32,407 nucleotides of DNA from a virus, in IMG/VR virus record IMGVR_UViG_3300010885_029377, positions 1-32,407 of that record, one strand, 5' to 3'. A model generated the notes under the pieces. The model did no database searches, had not been told where the DNA came from, and saw nothing but the letters and a program-made list of their open reading frames with translations. Made by a program: the position numbers and the translations under genes. Of this stretch, positions 6,279 through 15,118 are shown piece after piece. The stretch's first letter is position 1; the number at the start of each line of letters is the position of its first letter.

Positions 6279-7007
6279 ATGGAAATTAAAACAGTAAAAA
6301 TATCGGAAGTTTTTTTGAATCCTGAAAATCCTCGATTGATTAAGGACGATAAATTTAAGAAATTAGTAAAATCAGTCAAAGATTTTCCTGAAATGCTAAA
6401 TATTCGCCCAATAGTCGTGAATAAAGACATGATTATATTGGGCGGAAACATGCGATTTAAAGCATGCAAAGAAGCAGGACTAAATGAAATACCTATTATC
6501 GTAGCAAAAGACCTTACACGGGAGCAAGAACGTGAATTTTTGATAAAAGACAACGTTTCTGGTGGCGAATGGGATTGGGATATATTAGCGGAAGAGTGGG
6601 ACGTGAATCAATTGGATCTTTGGGGGCTCGATATGCCTAAAATAAGCGAGACTGAAAAATTATCAAAATTAGAATTTGAAGACATTTATTACGAGCCAAA
6701 AGAAATTCCAGAAATAAATCTGGAAAAATGTATCGATAAAACTAAATTTGAAGCAAAAATCAAAATAATCGATGAATCTGGTTTAAGCGATGAAAAAAAG
6801 GAAATTTTAAAATTATTTGCTTACAGATTCCTAAAAATTGATTTCGAAAGCGTTGCAAATTATTACTATTTTAATGCTGACGACGAGGAGCAGCAAATTA
6901 TCGAAAGGTTACGACTTGTACTTTGCGATAGTGGGCTGCAAGGGTTCATTGACGATGATTTATTAAGAACACACGAAACACTAGAAGGATGGCAAGACAG
7001 TTTATAG
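6279..7007 (+). CDS. ParB/Srx-like domain protein
   Basis: The 242-aa product has an N-terminal ParB/sulfiredoxin-like domain: KISEVFLNPENPR at residues 7-19 and the box GGNMRFKA at 55-62, the counterpart of GGHRR in ParB, followed by LTREQEREFLIKDNVSGGEWDWDIL, as in phage ParB-like nuclease/DNA-methylase N-terminal domains. The second half (from about 120) is an unrelated helical and acidic region. The ATG at 6279 is chosen over an in-frame start at 6249 that would overlap the glycosyltransferase. Such proteins are not partition proteins in small phages; they often sit beside DNA-modifying enzymes. Here the neighbours are two glycosyltransferases, and a PAPS-reductase-like gene is at 1080. 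Confidence 0.85.
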   Translation: MEIKTVKISEVFLNPENPRLIKDDKFKKLVKSVKDFPEMLNIRPIVVNKDMIILGGNMRFKACKEAGLNEIPIIVAKDLTREQEREFLIKDNVSGGEWDWDILAEEWDVNQLDLWGLDMPKISETEKLSKLEFEDIYYEPKEIPEINLEKCIDKTKFEAKIKIIDESGLSDEKKEILKLFAYRFLKIDFESVANYYYFNADDEEQQIIERLRLVLCDSGLQGFIDDDLLRTHETLEGWQDSL

Positions 7008-7900
7008 ATATTTTCATTCCAAGTTATCACAGGGCATTAAACCTGAAAACGGTAAAATACTTTCTAAAATTAGGCTGGAATGCTAAAAATATTCACGTTT
7101 TTATAGACGACGAAGCCGATGATCACATAGAATATTTAGAGGTCAGTGATAAATTAGGATTTAATTTGCATGTTTTTAACATGGAAAAAGCACGTGAAAA
7201 TTATGACTACGTTCATAGGCCAAGCAAATCAAGACGGAGTGCTGGACAGGCAAGAAATATGTTTTACGATAAGGCAAAGGAATTAGGAATCACTTTTTAT
7301 GTGGTCCAAGACGACGATACAAGCCAATTTCAAACAAAAAAGTTTGGAAAATATTGCGGAATAAGCACGTTTAACGATGTGTTTAATACCTTTATAAGTA
7401 TTGAATCGTTTATGAAAAAGCGAAGAATTGGAATGTTTGGATTATCTCAAACAGGAGATTTTATCGGAGGGACAAATAAAAAACTGCTACGTAACAAAGT
7501 GATGAATACAACATTCGTTTTAACTGATTACATTTATAAGGGCGAAAGAGGTTACGGAGACGACGATACAAGTCAGTTTACAGGCATAATGAATGAAGGA
7601 TTATTTACCGGAAGTTTAGGCGATGGCGTAGTTTTAAGTCAGACAGCATCTGCAACCTCAAAAGGGGGTTTGACTGATCTATACAACGAATGTAAATTAC
7701 TGAATAAATCGTTAATGTGCCCGATACAGTTTCCTTCGGCAATTCATGCTGAATATCAAGTCAAAAATGGCGGTAGATTGCATCATCATATTAGAAATAA
7801 ATATCTTTATCCAAGAATGCTGAAAGAAACAAAGCGAGACAATATTGCTTGGGACACGTATAGTGAAGATTTTCCATTTACTAACGTTCCAAAGAGATAA
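6989..7900 (+). CDS. GT-A fold glycosyltransferase, phage type
   Basis: This 303-aa protein starts with the GT-A pattern IDIFIPSYHRA (residues 6-16), continues with SAGQARNMFYDKAKELG (84-100) and a metal-binding D-D-D at 108-110 in YVVQDDDTSQF. A second acidic motif, ERGYGDDDTSQFTGIMNEGLF at about 186-206, fits the position of the catalytic-base region. DDDTSQF is thus present twice, which is unusual. Similar stand-alone GT-A enzymes occur in phages that glycosylate modified bases, but the acceptor is unknown. The ATG lies 19 nt inside the ParB-like gene, so the two are probably coupled. Confidence 0.8.
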   Translation: MARQFIDIFIPSYHRALNLKTVKYFLKLGWNAKNIHVFIDDEADDHIEYLEVSDKLGFNLHVFNMEKARENYDYVHRPSKSRRSAGQARNMFYDKAKELGITFYVVQDDDTSQFQTKKFGKYCGISTFNDVFNTFISIESFMKKRRIGMFGLSQTGDFIGGTNKKLLRNKVMNTTFVLTDYIYKGERGYGDDDTSQFTGIMNEGLFTGSLGDGVVLSQTASATSKGGLTDLYNECKLLNKSLMCPIQFPSAIHAEYQVKNGGRLHHHIRNKYLYPRMLKETKRDNIAWDTYSEDFPFTNVPKR

Positions 7901-7925
7901 AAAACAGTGAAAAAACAATGAAATA

Positions 7926-8273
7926 ATGGCCAACGAAGAGAATTTAAAACAATTTCCAAAGGGAACAAGTGGAAATCCTGATGGCAGACCCAAAGGAACT
8001 AGAAACAGAAGTACTATAGCGAGACAGTGGCTTGAAGTAAATTCAAAGGTAAAAAATCCTTTAAGTGGTAACGAGGAAACGATGTCGCAGGAGGATTTGA
8101 TGACGCTGGCACTGATAAAAAAAGCACGAGAGGGTGACGTCGGAGCCTACAAAGCGTTAATGGATTCAGGCTACGGTGCGCCTATTCAGCAGGTCGAAGT
8201 GGAGCAGACAACATTTGATCTGTCGCACCTGTCTACAGACGACATCAAAAACATTCTAAGTACTGATGAATAG
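7926..8273 (+). CDS. Terminase small subunit candidate (DUF5681)
   Basis: The 115-aa product begins with the DUF5681 signature, FPKGTSGNPDGRPKGTRNRS at residues 10-29, a basic glycine-rich segment that probably contacts DNA. A helical middle (LMTLALIKKAREGDVGAYKALMDSGYGAP) and a short acidic tail follow. Position immediately before the large terminase, with an 8-nt overlap, supports the small-subunit role: recognising phage DNA and presenting it to the motor. The N-terminal motif alone does not prove this. Confidence 0.78.
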   Translation: MANEENLKQFPKGTSGNPDGRPKGTRNRSTIARQWLEVNSKVKNPLSGNEETMSQEDLMTLALIKKAREGDVGAYKALMDSGYGAPIQQVEVEQTTFDLSHLSTDDIKNILSTDE

Positions 8274-9642
8274 AAAGGAACTAGAACGAGCGTTAAAAGT
8301 TGAATTATCAAAGCGTGAGTTTTGGTCGTTTTGTAAATTTATGGATCCTGAATTCTTTAAGGCACGCCCATTTCTTAAAGATGTAGCGGAAGCGTTTCAG
8401 GAAATCGAAGAGGGGAAAATAAAATCTTTATCTGTATCGATGCCACCAAGGGCAGGAAAATCTTATATTACTTCGCTGGCGTGTGTTTGGATATTAGGTC
8501 GTAATCCTGTTGAATCAATAATGCGTAATACGTGTACTTCTACGCTATATCAAAAATTTTCATACGATGTTCGCGCTTTGCTGGATTCGGATATTTTTAG
8601 GCAGGTATTTCCTGCAGTAAGACTAAGCGATAATAAAAAAAATCTACAGGGCTGGAATCTGAATACTTCGAAACAGGTAGGATATTTTGGGGCTGGCGTT
8701 GGCGGTACTATTATCGGCTTTGGAGCGTCTAAGGTTGCAATAACGGATGATTTATACAGAGGAATTGAAGACGCGTTGAGCGATACTGTAAACGATAGAA
8801 TTCATCAATGGAAAGAATCAACCCACGATTCACGTTTTGAATCTGGATGCGCTCGTGTGGATATTGGCACACGTTGGTCGCTGAACGACGTGATAGGTCG
8901 AAATACAGAGCAAGAAATCTACGATAAAAGTATTGTTATTCCTGCATTGACTATAGATAATAAATCGTTTTGTGAAAATGTAATGACTACCGAGGAATTT
9001 TTGGAGAAAAAAAAGCGAACAACACCTGAAATCTGGCTCGCTGAATACATGCAGGAGCCAGTGGATGCCAAAGGTCGACTATTTAAGGAACTGAATACGG
9101 TAACAGAACAGGAATTTAAGGAACTATCGACAAGTAAAGACAAAGAGGGTAAAGAAATTTCTTTGATTGAAGGTGCGATAGGATACGTGGACGTTTCTGA
9201 CCAAGGAGCAGATTACACTGCAATGGCTGTAGCCGTAATTATTAAGAATCAATTGTACGCTGTCGATTATCTGTTTAGCAGAGAAAATACCGATATCACG
9301 ATACCAATGGCAGCCGCTTTGCTGGAAAAATGGAACGTTGCGTACTGTAGGGTTGAATCGAATTCGATGGGTGCGATGTTTTCAAGAGAATTGCAAAGAA
9401 ACACGAAGACTAAGATCCTGCAAGTTCACAATTCCGTTAATAAAATGACACGAATAATAATGCAGTCAGCTTTCATAATGAATAGTATAATTTTTGTGAA
9501 AAAAGAACAGCCTGAATGCCTGTTATTTTTGCAAAATGTAGAGATGTTTAGTAAGGAGGGAAAAAATAAAAATGACGACGCTCCAGATTGTTTAGCGGGT
9601 TTATCTATATTTGTTCAATCAATGTTTAAAAATTTATCGTAA
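8266..9642 (+). CDS. terL: Terminase large subunit
   Basis: This 458-aa protein is the packaging ATPase-nuclease. The Walker A-like loop MPPRAGKS is at residues 59-66 and Walker B-like VAITDDLY at 157-164. ARVDIGTRWSLNDVIG at 196-211 is the coupling region. The C-terminal RNase-H-like nuclease shows D309 (GYVDVSDQGADYT), E364 (RVESNSMG) and the acidic cluster NDDAPD at 436-441, as expected. It moves DNA into the prohead and cuts concatemers. Length is normal. It starts 8 nt inside the TerS candidate and precedes the portal gene. Confidence 0.95.
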   Translation: MNRKELERALKVELSKREFWSFCKFMDPEFFKARPFLKDVAEAFQEIEEGKIKSLSVSMPPRAGKSYITSLACVWILGRNPVESIMRNTCTSTLYQKFSYDVRALLDSDIFRQVFPAVRLSDNKKNLQGWNLNTSKQVGYFGAGVGGTIIGFGASKVAITDDLYRGIEDALSDTVNDRIHQWKESTHDSRFESGCARVDIGTRWSLNDVIGRNTEQEIYDKSIVIPALTIDNKSFCENVMTTEEFLEKKKRTTPEIWLAEYMQEPVDAKGRLFKELNTVTEQEFKELSTSKDKEGKEISLIEGAIGYVDVSDQGADYTAMAVAVIIKNQLYAVDYLFSRENTDITIPMAAALLEKWNVAYCRVESNSMGAMFSRELQRNTKTKILQVHNSVNKMTRIIMQSAFIMNSIIFVKKEQPECLLFLQNVEMFSKEGKNKNDDAPDCLAGLSIFVQSMFKNLS

Positions 9643-9665
9643 TTTTGTTTTAAATGAAATCGTAA

Positions 9666-11105
9666 ATGGCAGATATTAACGGAAATTGGAATTTTTTAGA
9701 ATCATTTTTTGGATTTGGTTTCAATAAAAATAAAAGAAATATTGATCAATTCAGTAATTTTTTACCTACTTCAAACCAAATTTGGGGCGTAAAGCAGGCT
9801 ATCTGGATTGACACAAACCACGCTTATAAGCATTATTTAGAAATTCCTGAACTAAGGGCAGTAATTGATAAACGTGCTTCAATGATGGCTGCCGGAAAAC
9901 CTTGTTTGTACGATAAAAACGGAGATAAAGTTGAAAAACATTGGATACTGGACTTAATCGCAAAGCCAAATCCAACTCAATCGTGGTCGGATGTTATGTA
10001 CTGTTTATCGGTAAATGATGCTTTATACTCAAATTCCTTTGCTTATTGTCCTGAAAGATCGTTTAATATTCGAAATTTGATGGTTCCGTTGCCTTCGCAT
10101 AAGATGCAAATAAAATTATCGGGAAAAACATTGAAGCAATTAGACGTTGATGGACTTATTGAAGGGTATAAATTCAGCTACGATAATGATAAAATAGAAA
10201 ATTTTGATGTTAAAGAAATTCTGTACCTATGTACTACGGACGGTATAAATATTATAAATCCATCTTCAAAAATAAATTCTTTAAAGTATCCATTATCAAA
10301 TATAAAAGCAGCCTATAATAAGCGAAATGTTTTATTAGAAAATATTGGCGCTATTGGTATTTTATCGGCTCAAAAGAGCGATATGGGCGGTGCAATTCCT
10401 ATGGATCCACAGGAGAAAAAAGACATTCAGATGGATTGGTATCGTAGAAGCAAGGATGAATTAATCATCACGGAAGCATCCGTAGATTGGAAACCGATGT
10501 CGTTTCCTACTCGAGAACTAATGCTGTTCGAAGAAATGAATGCAGATAAATTGGCAATTATAGATGCTTACGGACTAAATTCAAACCTATTTTCTAGCGA
10601 GCAAGGTAGCACGTTTTCTAATGTTCGAGATTCAATTCGTATGGTTTATACTGATACGATTATTCCTGAAACGCAACAAATGTACGACGTTATTTGTGGT
10701 CAGTTTGGATTGACTGCAGAAGGTTATTATTTAGAAGCTGAATTTGACCACTTACCGGTATTGCAAGTTGATGAACAAACAAAGGCAACTGCAAACAAAG
10801 TAAAGGCAGAAACTTATAACATGCTACTTAGAGACGGTATTATTACGACAGAGCAGTATGCTATGGATTTCGGATATACGTTGCAAGAGCAGAATGTAGG
10901 AGACAAAAAAGCGGCTGCTTTGGCACAGGCACAAACTGAATTAAAAGGAACTGTCGGTGGACTTTCTGGAATCATTGAATTAAATAACGCTGTAACGGCT
11001 GGATTGGACAGATCAACTGCAGTAAATATCTTAATAAATTACTACGGTTATGATTCTGTTACGGCAAATTCGATGGTAACTGTTCCTGTAATTGCTACCG
11101 TTTAA
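9666..11105 (+). CDS. Portal protein (HK97-like)
   Basis: The 479-aa product has portal features: an N-terminal region with LRAVIDKRASMMAAGKP at residues 64-80, the wing/clip region with WSDVMYCLSVNDALYSNSFAY at about 103-123, and the helical stem area AYGLNSNLFSSEQGSTFSN at about 304-322, which matches HK97-type portal motifs. It forms the dodecameric ring at the packaging vertex. Position between TerL and the prohead protease confirms it. The C terminus (from about 390) is helical and alanine-rich. A TAnnTTTG-like box lies at 9640-9647, but no convincing -33 element accompanies it. Confidence 0.92.
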   Translation: MADINGNWNFLESFFGFGFNKNKRNIDQFSNFLPTSNQIWGVKQAIWIDTNHAYKHYLEIPELRAVIDKRASMMAAGKPCLYDKNGDKVEKHWILDLIAKPNPTQSWSDVMYCLSVNDALYSNSFAYCPERSFNIRNLMVPLPSHKMQIKLSGKTLKQLDVDGLIEGYKFSYDNDKIENFDVKEILYLCTTDGINIINPSSKINSLKYPLSNIKAAYNKRNVLLENIGAIGILSAQKSDMGGAIPMDPQEKKDIQMDWYRRSKDELIITEASVDWKPMSFPTRELMLFEEMNADKLAIIDAYGLNSNLFSSEQGSTFSNVRDSIRMVYTDTIIPETQQMYDVICGQFGLTAEGYYLEAEFDHLPVLQVDEQTKATANKVKAETYNMLLRDGIITTEQYAMDFGYTLQEQNVGDKKAAALAQAQTELKGTVGGLSGIIELNNAVTAGLDRSTAVNILINYYGYDSVTANSMVTVPVIATV

Positions 11106-11115
11106 AAATAATACG

Positions 11116-11123
11116 TAAATTTG
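11116..11123 (+). promoter_or_regulatory. TAAATTTG box 4 nt before a start codon
   Basis: TAAATTTG at 11116-11123 matches the Bacteroidota -7 element and is followed by AACT and the ATG at 11128. If used, transcription would start at or beside the start codon, giving a leaderless message. No good -33 element is visible. The same arrangement occurs at 16441-16448. Confidence 0.35.
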
Positions 11124-11127
11124 AACT

Positions 11128-11892
11128 ATGGAAAAAATAATTAAATCCTATTCAACAAAGGCGGCACTTGAAATAAAGGACATTTCGTCTGATAAACGAG
11201 AGGTTGCAATCTATTTATCTAAGTTTGGTAACATCGATAGCGACTTGGACATGATTCAAAAGGGAGCGTTTAAAAAATCGATTGAAGAACGAGGACCTGA
11301 TTCAGCATCAAATAGAAAAATTGCTTTCTTACGTTACCACGATTGGGAACAGCAAATCGGTAAGTTCCTGAAACTCGAAGAGGACGATTTTGGATTGTAT
11401 GCGGTTGCACAATGCGGAAATTCTACTAAGGGCGAGGACGCTTGGCAAGACTATCAGGACGGTATTATACGTGAGCATTCAATAGGATTTCAATATATAG
11501 CAGACAAAATAAAGTGGATTGAGGACAGCACAATGTTTGCTGGCGGATATTTTATGGTTACAGAAGTAAAACTTTATGAAGGTTCTGCTGTATTGTTTGG
11601 AGCAAACGAGGACACTCCAACGATATCTGTAATGAAATCTGAAAATAAAAAATCTTTTGCTCAAAAATTATCAACTGATATTGATATAGTCGCAAAAGCA
11701 ATTGTGAATGGTAAAGGTACGGACGACAGACTATACGAACTTGAAATGAAATTAAAATATTTGAATAATCAACTACTGTTACTCGCACAAACGGAACCGC
11801 TGGATGTAAAGCATTCCATTATTGTCGAGCCAAGTTTGGTAACTGAAAGTTCATTTGATTGGAATAAAGTAGTAACAAATTTAAAAGTTTAA
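11128..11892 (+). CDS. Prohead protease (HK97 S78 family)
   Basis: The 254-aa product matches the U35/S78 prohead protease family, which cleaves the scaffold domain from the capsid protein during maturation. The N terminus shows IKDISSDKREVAIYLSKFGN (residues 16-35), the catalytic histidine is H71 in LRYHDWEQQIGK, and the catalytic serine S118 is in IIREHSIGFQ. The C-terminal 80 residues are a helical extension beyond the protease core. It ends five bases before the capsid gene, the standard portal-protease-capsid order. Confidence 0.93.
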   Translation: MEKIIKSYSTKAALEIKDISSDKREVAIYLSKFGNIDSDLDMIQKGAFKKSIEERGPDSASNRKIAFLRYHDWEQQIGKFLKLEEDDFGLYAVAQCGNSTKGEDAWQDYQDGIIREHSIGFQYIADKIKWIEDSTMFAGGYFMVTEVKLYEGSAVLFGANEDTPTISVMKSENKKSFAQKLSTDIDIVAKAIVNGKGTDDRLYELEMKLKYLNNQLLLLAQTEPLDVKHSIIVEPSLVTESSFDWNKVVTNLKV

Positions 11893-11896
11893 AAAA

Positions 11897-13102
11897 ATGG
11901 CTGAAAATTTAACACCAGAACAAGTTGTCGAGCAAATCGAAACTAAGTTCAATGAAAAAATTTCTACAATGGCGACAAAGAGCGACATTGACGGATTGAA
12001 AAATGACGTTGATTCTTTGAAAGGATTGACTGCCAAAAGTGAAGCAATCGAAACTGCAATTGCAGGTTTTGAGGCAAAATTAGTTGCAATGGCTGAAAAA
12101 GCGGAGAATGGTAAAGGTTCACGTAGTTTATCTATTGGAGAGCAAGTTGTTGACGGCTACAAAGGTCAATTGGAAGCGCTTAAAGGCGGTAAGTCTTTAG
12201 ACTTGGATATTAAGGCAGATACTACCATTACTGGTGATTACACAGGTAATATTGCGTTATCTACACTTGAAGCAGGAGTGAACAGAATCGCAAGACAAAT
12301 CCCAAAATTGAGATTGATTGCAAATATCGGTACTACGATTTCTAAATTCGTAACCTATATTCAACAAACTCAAACTTCAACTGCAGGATGGACGTTGGAA
12401 GCGGGTACAAAAACAGAAGGGGAATTAAAGTACGCTGAAGTTTCAAAAGAGGTTAAAAAAGTTGCTGGAATCATCAAAGTTTCAAAAGAAATGTTGGAAG
12501 ATTTGAGTTTTGTGCGCAACGAAATTAACACTGATTTGTTGGCAACTTTGGAGGATGCAATTGAAAATTCACTTTTGAACGGAACTGGTTCAAGTGGTAC
12601 TTTAGAAGGGTTGTTGAGTTTTGCTCAAACTTTCTCAGCTGGTTCATTCGCGTTGTCAATTCCTTTGGCTAATATTTCAGATGTTATTCGCATTGCTGCA
12701 GCACAAATCGAAGGTGCAAAATTCATGGCCACTCACGTTGTTTTAAATCCTGTTGACGTTGCTAAAATGCAATTAACTAAATCAACTTATGGTGAATACA
12801 CCTATCCGTTATTTTATGTCGATAATATGACAGGAGAACCTAAGATAGCACAATTGACAGTAGTTTCTACAACTTGGATGACTGCAGGCAATTTCTTAGT
12901 TGCCGATATGTCTAAATCTAATATCAGAATGCGTGAAAATATGAATGTAACTGTAGGATACGTTAACGACGATTTCCAACGTAACATGGTTTCTATTTTG
13001 GCAGAAGCGAGATTGGTTCACTACGTAAAAGCAAACGATGTTAATGCTTTTGTAAAAGGAAATATTGCAACTGCAATCACTGCAATCAATAAAGTAATCT
13101 AA
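11897..13102 (+). CDS. Major capsid protein (HK97 fold)
   Basis: The 401-aa product has two parts. Residues 1 to about 100 form a charged coiled-coil delta domain (QVVEQIETKFNEKISTMATK and similar) that acts as internal scaffold. The rest is the HK97-fold shell, including ARQIPKLRLIANIGTTISK and the motif EVSKEVKKVAGIIKVSKEML followed by EDLSFVRNEI, typical of the family. Cleavage by the upstream protease is expected near residue 95-110. Length, order and composition all fit. Codons are less extreme in AT than in neighbouring accessory genes, as expected of a highly expressed gene. Confidence 0.95.
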   Translation: MAENLTPEQVVEQIETKFNEKISTMATKSDIDGLKNDVDSLKGLTAKSEAIETAIAGFEAKLVAMAEKAENGKGSRSLSIGEQVVDGYKGQLEALKGGKSLDLDIKADTTITGDYTGNIALSTLEAGVNRIARQIPKLRLIANIGTTISKFVTYIQQTQTSTAGWTLEAGTKTEGELKYAEVSKEVKKVAGIIKVSKEMLEDLSFVRNEINTDLLATLEDAIENSLLNGTGSSGTLEGLLSFAQTFSAGSFALSIPLANISDVIRIAAAQIEGAKFMATHVVLNPVDVAKMQLTKSTYGEYTYPLFYVDNMTGEPKIAQLTVVSTTWMTAGNFLVADMSKSNIRMRENMNVTVGYVNDDFQRNMVSILAEARLVHYVKANDVNAFVKGNIATAITAINKVI

Positions 13103-13125
13103 TTACAACAAAAAATTAGCATATT

Positions 13126-13431
13126 ATGACTACAGGACGAAAAATAAAAAAACCTTTAAATATCAAAATTGACACTAAAAATGTTGACGTAGAAATTAGC
13201 AGAGATGCTGATGGAAATATAAAAGCAAGTTTAGATACAAATTTGATTGACGTAGAGGTTTCAAAAGATCAAAACGGAGTCAGTATTGATATTCATTTGG
13301 ATGATGATAAAGAGTACGAATTCGAGTCAAACGGAAAAGCTGAACATTTGCCTAAGGGTACAATTTGGAAAATAACGGGAGAACTTGCAAAAATATTTTT
13401 GAGTCAAAAATTTGGAAAATTAAAAAATTAA
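13126..13431 (+). CDS. Hypothetical head protein with a tandem beta repeat
   Basis: The 101-aa product contains two copies of a roughly 20-residue unit: NVDVEISRDADGNIKASLD (about residues 19-37) and LIDVEVSKDQNGVSIDIHLD (about 40-59), alternating hydrophobic and charged residues like small beta hairpins. An acidic patch (DDDKEYEFESNGK) and a basic C terminus follow. It sits between the capsid and connector genes, where head decoration or minor head proteins are often found. No family is recognised. Confidence 0.75.
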   Translation: MTTGRKIKKPLNIKIDTKNVDVEISRDADGNIKASLDTNLIDVEVSKDQNGVSIDIHLDDDKEYEFESNGKAEHLPKGTIWKITGELAKIFLSQKFGKLKN

Positions 13432-13434
13432 AAG

Positions 13435-14430
13435 ATGTTTTTGAGCGTATCTGATTTCACAGGAAAATTTGAATTGCATACAGGAATGTATGACGCTGGT
13501 AAATTGAATTCTTATATCGCAAGGTACGAGAAAAAATACCTTGTTCAGTTATTTGGAGTGAATCTTTATAATGATTTTTTGACGGATTTAATTGGCAATA
13601 CGCCACAATCGCCAAACTTTTTAAAGGTTTTTAATCCATTTATTGAACAGCTAAATTTCAATTCAATAGTAATTTCCGAAGGAATTTTAGATATGCTCAA
13701 AGGCTTCATTTATTTTGAGTATGCTAAGGATTTATTTAATCAGATGACGCCGTTTGGAAATGTGTCTCAAAATAGCGAAAACAGCACAGTAGTTACATCT
13801 TTAAACTCGATGATGTACACACGCTATAATGAATCGGTAAAAACTCACAGAGCGATTCAGAGGTACATGTTTTATAATTCAAACGAGCCGATTGGTCAAT
13901 TAGTCAATTATTTGTTTCTAGGGACAGGAATCGGTTATACTGCAAACCTTACGGCAACGTTATTGACAGGTGGATCTGGAAACGGATTAACTATGGATGT
14001 AAATATGTCGTTTATTGGTGGGGTTGTTCAGAATGAATATACAATCGATAACGGTGGAACTGGATACACTAATTTAACTGACTACAATTGTTCTGGTGGA
14101 TCTGGCACAAATTGCGTTGTAACTGTTCAAACGGTTGCTGGCGTTGTCCAGAATTTTGTCGTAAAAAATTCAGGCGAAGGTTACAATATTGGGGAAACGC
14201 TTACTATTCTAGGAGGTAATAACGACGCTCAATTTACGTTGATTAATATCGGAATAGGATCGGTAAAAAATGCAAACACGATTAATGCTGGGAACGGATA
14301 TGTAATTGGAGACGTTTTGACGATTGAAGGTGCATCAATAGACGACGCAACTATTGAAGTAACTTATGTAGGAATTGGTAATTACCAAACTTTTGCGGGT
14401 ATTGATTTACAATTTGCTTATTGGATATGA
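13435..14430 (+). CDS. Head-tail connector-like protein with beta-repeat extension
   Basis: This 331-aa protein seems composite. Residues 1 to about 165 are helical with conserved aromatics (YIARYEKKYLVQLFGVNLYN, MLKGFIYFEYAKDLF) and resemble the DUF6712/gp6-type adaptor of Bacteroidota phages that sits below the portal. Residues about 197-304 contain three repeats built on N-x-G-x-G-Y-x-x-G-x-x-L-T-I: GGTGYTNLTDY (208-217), SGEGYNIGETLTI (246-258) and AGNGYVIGDVLTI (285-297). These repeats predict a beta-rich domain like those on surface-exposed phage proteins. A connector carrying such an extension is unusual. The stop overlaps the next ATG (ATGA). Confidence 0.75.
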   Translation: MFLSVSDFTGKFELHTGMYDAGKLNSYIARYEKKYLVQLFGVNLYNDFLTDLIGNTPQSPNFLKVFNPFIEQLNFNSIVISEGILDMLKGFIYFEYAKDLFNQMTPFGNVSQNSENSTVVTSLNSMMYTRYNESVKTHRAIQRYMFYNSNEPIGQLVNYLFLGTGIGYTANLTATLLTGGSGNGLTMDVNMSFIGGVVQNEYTIDNGGTGYTNLTDYNCSGGSGTNCVVTVQTVAGVVQNFVVKNSGEGYNIGETLTILGGNNDAQFTLINIGIGSVKNANTINAGNGYVIGDVLTIEGASIDDATIEVTYVGIGNYQTFAGIDLQFAYWI

Positions 14431-15098
14431 CAAAAGAGATTTCAAACATAGTCAAAGGCATACTTCAAGGAGTTGACAGCACCATTAATGGAGTTTTTGA
14501 CGAGTTGACTGGTAAAACAATGGTTTGCAAAACTAAGTGGGCACGAATTGGTAAAACGGTAAAAAATTCAGACGGAGATTTATTTTTGATTACTGAAATT
14601 TTAGACGATACTTATATCGTGGCTACACCTGCAGGACTGAATGGCATTATTACTTTGGACAATCCTTATTGGATTACAGGAACTAAAATGTCAGCAAATA
14701 GAGAATGGACAATTTCGAGAAATCATTTGACTGAAAAAACACCGTTAGTGTGGTTACTGGAATTGATTAGATTTTCTAAGTATGGACGAGAAAGCACTTT
14801 GGATTTTGAAACAGAATTGAGAATATTCATTTTAGATGAAACAAATATTACTCAATTTTATGTAGCAGACCACAGGGAACAGGTCGTTTTACCGATGGAA
14901 AATTTGGCTAATGAAATAATCAAAGTAATAAATAATGACAGGAAATTCGTAAAAGTCGATAAATACGATATATTTTCCTTTAGTAGATTTGGCGTCGAAA
15001 AAGAATCTGGAATGTTTCAGAATATTTTAGATGCAAATTTAAGCGGAGTTGAACTGCGGTTCACTCTAAAAAAGTACAAAGAAAATTGTAAATGTTAA
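14427..15098 (+). CDS. Neck/connector candidate, 223 aa
   Basis: The ATG at 14427 forms an ATGA overlap with the previous stop and is preferred over a TTG at 14421. The 223-aa product has a helical N terminus (ISNIVKGILQGVDSTINGVF), a central beta-rich region and a C-terminal part ending in a Cys-containing tail, KENCKC. There is no recognised motif. Its place between the adaptor and the tail-tube candidate suggests a head-closure or tail-terminator role, which is inference from gene order. Confidence 0.75.
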   Translation: MTKEISNIVKGILQGVDSTINGVFDELTGKTMVCKTKWARIGKTVKNSDGDLFLITEILDDTYIVATPAGLNGIITLDNPYWITGTKMSANREWTISRNHLTEKTPLVWLLELIRFSKYGRESTLDFETELRIFILDETNITQFYVADHREQVVLPMENLANEIIKVINNDRKFVKVDKYDIFSFSRFGVEKESGMFQNILDANLSGVELRFTLKKYKENCKC

Positions 15099-15118
15099 CA
15101 AATTAAAACTTAGAAAAT

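Noticed and set aside
9610-9647. Promoter before the portal gene (TAATTTTG at 9640-9647)
   Set aside because: The box fits TAnnTTTG but the nearest TTTG is 26 bp upstream, too far for a -33 element, and the sequence is AT-rich enough for a chance match.
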